This document shows positions 43,833-44,904 of a DNA stretch of 44,904 nt, one piece after another; position 1 is the first letter of the stretch, and every line of letters begins with the position of its first letter. Source of the stretch: Dehalococcoidia bacterium (lineage in GTDB: Bacteria > Chloroflexota > Dehalococcoidia > UBA3495). The notes beneath the pieces were generated by a model. The model searched no databases, was not told the DNA's origin, and saw only the letters and a list, made by a program, of their open reading frames with translations. A program made the position numbers and the translations under genes. The stretch spans positions 1 to 44,904 of the forward strand of contig JASMCQ010000095.1 in NCBI GenBank assembly GCA_030753265.1, given 5' to 3'.

Positions 43833-44904
43833 TTACAGGCTCAGCCGGGCCTCCAGCAGATCTTTGCGGACACCGCTCTCTTGCAGTACCAACACGAACA
43901 TCTGATGAAGCTTGGCCGCCACGTCCCCGTGGGCCGCGATGACATCGTCTTGCTGGGCCGGGTCCTTCACCAAGTTGTACAACTCTGCCCGCGCTCCCGC
44001 GATGCTGTACATGAGGCTCCACTCCGAGGTGGTGATCGTGCTGACCACTGGTTCGAGAACGGGGCGCGCAAAGCCATCGATCTGCCGGACAATGTCGCCA
44101 ACGTTGGAAAGAGGGGCGGAACTCACCAAGAACTCTGGTCCTACCGCGGATTCGGCTCGAAGAAGCGGCGCCAGGGACCTGCCGCGGACCGCATCCGGGA
44201 CCGGGAGCCCGGCCAGGTCCAGGACCGTCGGCATCAAGTCCACCGCAGAGGTCAAGGAGGACACGGTTCCGGGTTTGACGCCGGGAGCGTAGAGCAGCAG
44301 CGGGATATGGGTGATCTCCTCCCATAGCGGAGACTGCGCCTCCAGCCTTCACGTTTATCCCCCAGCTCACTCACGGGGATGGCGCTGCCGTCTTCCCGCC
44401 TGGCCCCCAGGCCCTTCCCGAACAGGCCCCCATGCTCGCCGAAGCAGAAGCCATGGTCGGAGGTGAAGATCACGCAGGTGTTGTCCATCAGGTCCATGAC
44501 CTCGAGTTTGCTAAGCAGATGGCCCACCCACCGGTCCACCATGCTGATCTCACCGCAATAGGTGGCATAGGCCTTCCTCACTTTCTCTTCGGTAAGCCAC
44601 GGTATCTCTTGCCAGTAAGCATAGGGCGGGTTGATTATTTCCCCGTCGTAGCCGGGGTAGTAAAGCTCCGTGTAATATGCCGGAGCATCCCATGGCTCAT
44701 GGGGGTCCCAGGTGTCCACGTACAGGAAGAAGTCCTCCTTGTGGTGCTCCTCCAACCACCGCTCGGCGGCGGTTATCGTTTGAGGGGCACACCGGTCCGC
44801 CTCGCACCGCCAGGCGGCGCGGACGTCGAAAGCCTCGTGGTGCGGATAGCCCGGGCCTTTCGCGTGCTGTCCGAGAATGTTGACAAAGGTCTGGAAACCC
44901 TGAT
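43833..44904 (-). CDS. Sulfatase, N-terminus beyond the window, frame-disrupted
   Basis: Two consecutive minus-strand frames make one alkaline-phosphatase-superfamily sulfatase. The upstream part has FFLYVDTWDPHEPWDAP, YCGEISMVDRWVGHLL, DNTCVIFTSDHGFCFGEHG and GLFGKG. The downstream part has HIPLLLYAPGVKPGTVS, AVDLMPTVLDLAGLPVPDAVRGRSLAPLL and the C-terminal AELYNLVKDPAQQDD. The reading moves from one frame to the other near 44340, where adding one base after GAAGG restores a continuous sequence (EAQSPLWEEITHIP). The catalytic Cys/Ser that becomes formylglycine would lie in the missing N-terminal part. It is convergent with the MFS gene. Substrate not assignable. Confidence 0.88.

Overview
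The window is about 45 kb of GC-rich bacterial DNA, densely packed with single-domain catabolic enzymes on both strands. It has no rRNA, tRNA, phage or IS transposase that I can see. The gene set is four acyl-CoA dehydrogenases, two enoyl-CoA hydratase-type proteins, three MmgE/PrpD proteins, a hydantoinase A/B pair, two luciferase-like (LLM) oxidoreductase loci (one broken), an S-box (SAM-I) riboswitch and many GTAGGGGC-type palindromes. This fits a Chloroflexota genome of the Dehalococcoidia/SAR202 kind. That is an inference from gene style, not from a marker gene. Several frames are broken by single-base indels, three of them next to short homopolymers, so a metagenome assembly with residual indel errors is plausible.

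Layout. 1-3571 (minus): a methionine-salvage operon mtnA-mtnP-rhodanese-ahcY behind a TTGACA promoter, a SAM-I aptamer and an intrinsic terminator. 3807-9588 (plus): nicotinate phosphoribosyltransferase, MmgE/PrpD, two acyl-CoA dehydrogenases and a YHS-domain protein. 9601-9820: three 28-bp palindromes spaced exactly 96 bp apart. 9861-13826 (minus): hyuB and hyuA. 14108-17331 (minus): a secreted lipoprotein with a C-terminal DUF3179 domain and a membrane-anchored TlpA-like thioredoxin, both frame-disrupted. 17470-18063: a duplicated segment of about 200 bp around 54-bp tandem repeats.

18127-26684 (minus) is the most unusual part. Three genes are interrupted by a single in-frame TGA in the context Asp-TGA-Gly-Ser-Cys. 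Read through as selenocysteine, they become UGSC-family selenoproteins: two tandem 554-residue paralogues with Sec at residue 97, and a 178-residue stand-alone protein with Sec at residue 94. The long forms carry a C-terminal domain of about 370 residues. The same domain is encoded separately next to the short form (21450-22559) and a fourth time, without a UGSC partner, at 33432-34529. A hairpin starts 10-11 nt after each TGA, where a bacterial SECIS is expected. A Gfo/Idh/MocA oxidoreductase and a flavoprotein follow downstream.

26870-29192 (plus): an isocitrate/isopropylmalate-type dehydrogenase and an acyl-CoA dehydrogenase. 29305-32141 (minus): two MmgE/PrpD genes. 32460-33063 (minus): an LLM oxidoreductase remnant. 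33432-43741 (plus): the fourth copy of the partner domain, an LLM oxidoreductase, an ABC-2 exporter pair, an acyl-CoA dehydrogenase, a MenB/BadI-like crotonase, an SDR, a second crotonase and an MFS carrier. 43833-44904 (minus): the C-terminal part of a sulfatase, running off the edge. Together the genes suggest oxidation of diverse carboxylic acids through CoA thioesters, plus SAM recycling and thiol/selenol redox chemistry.
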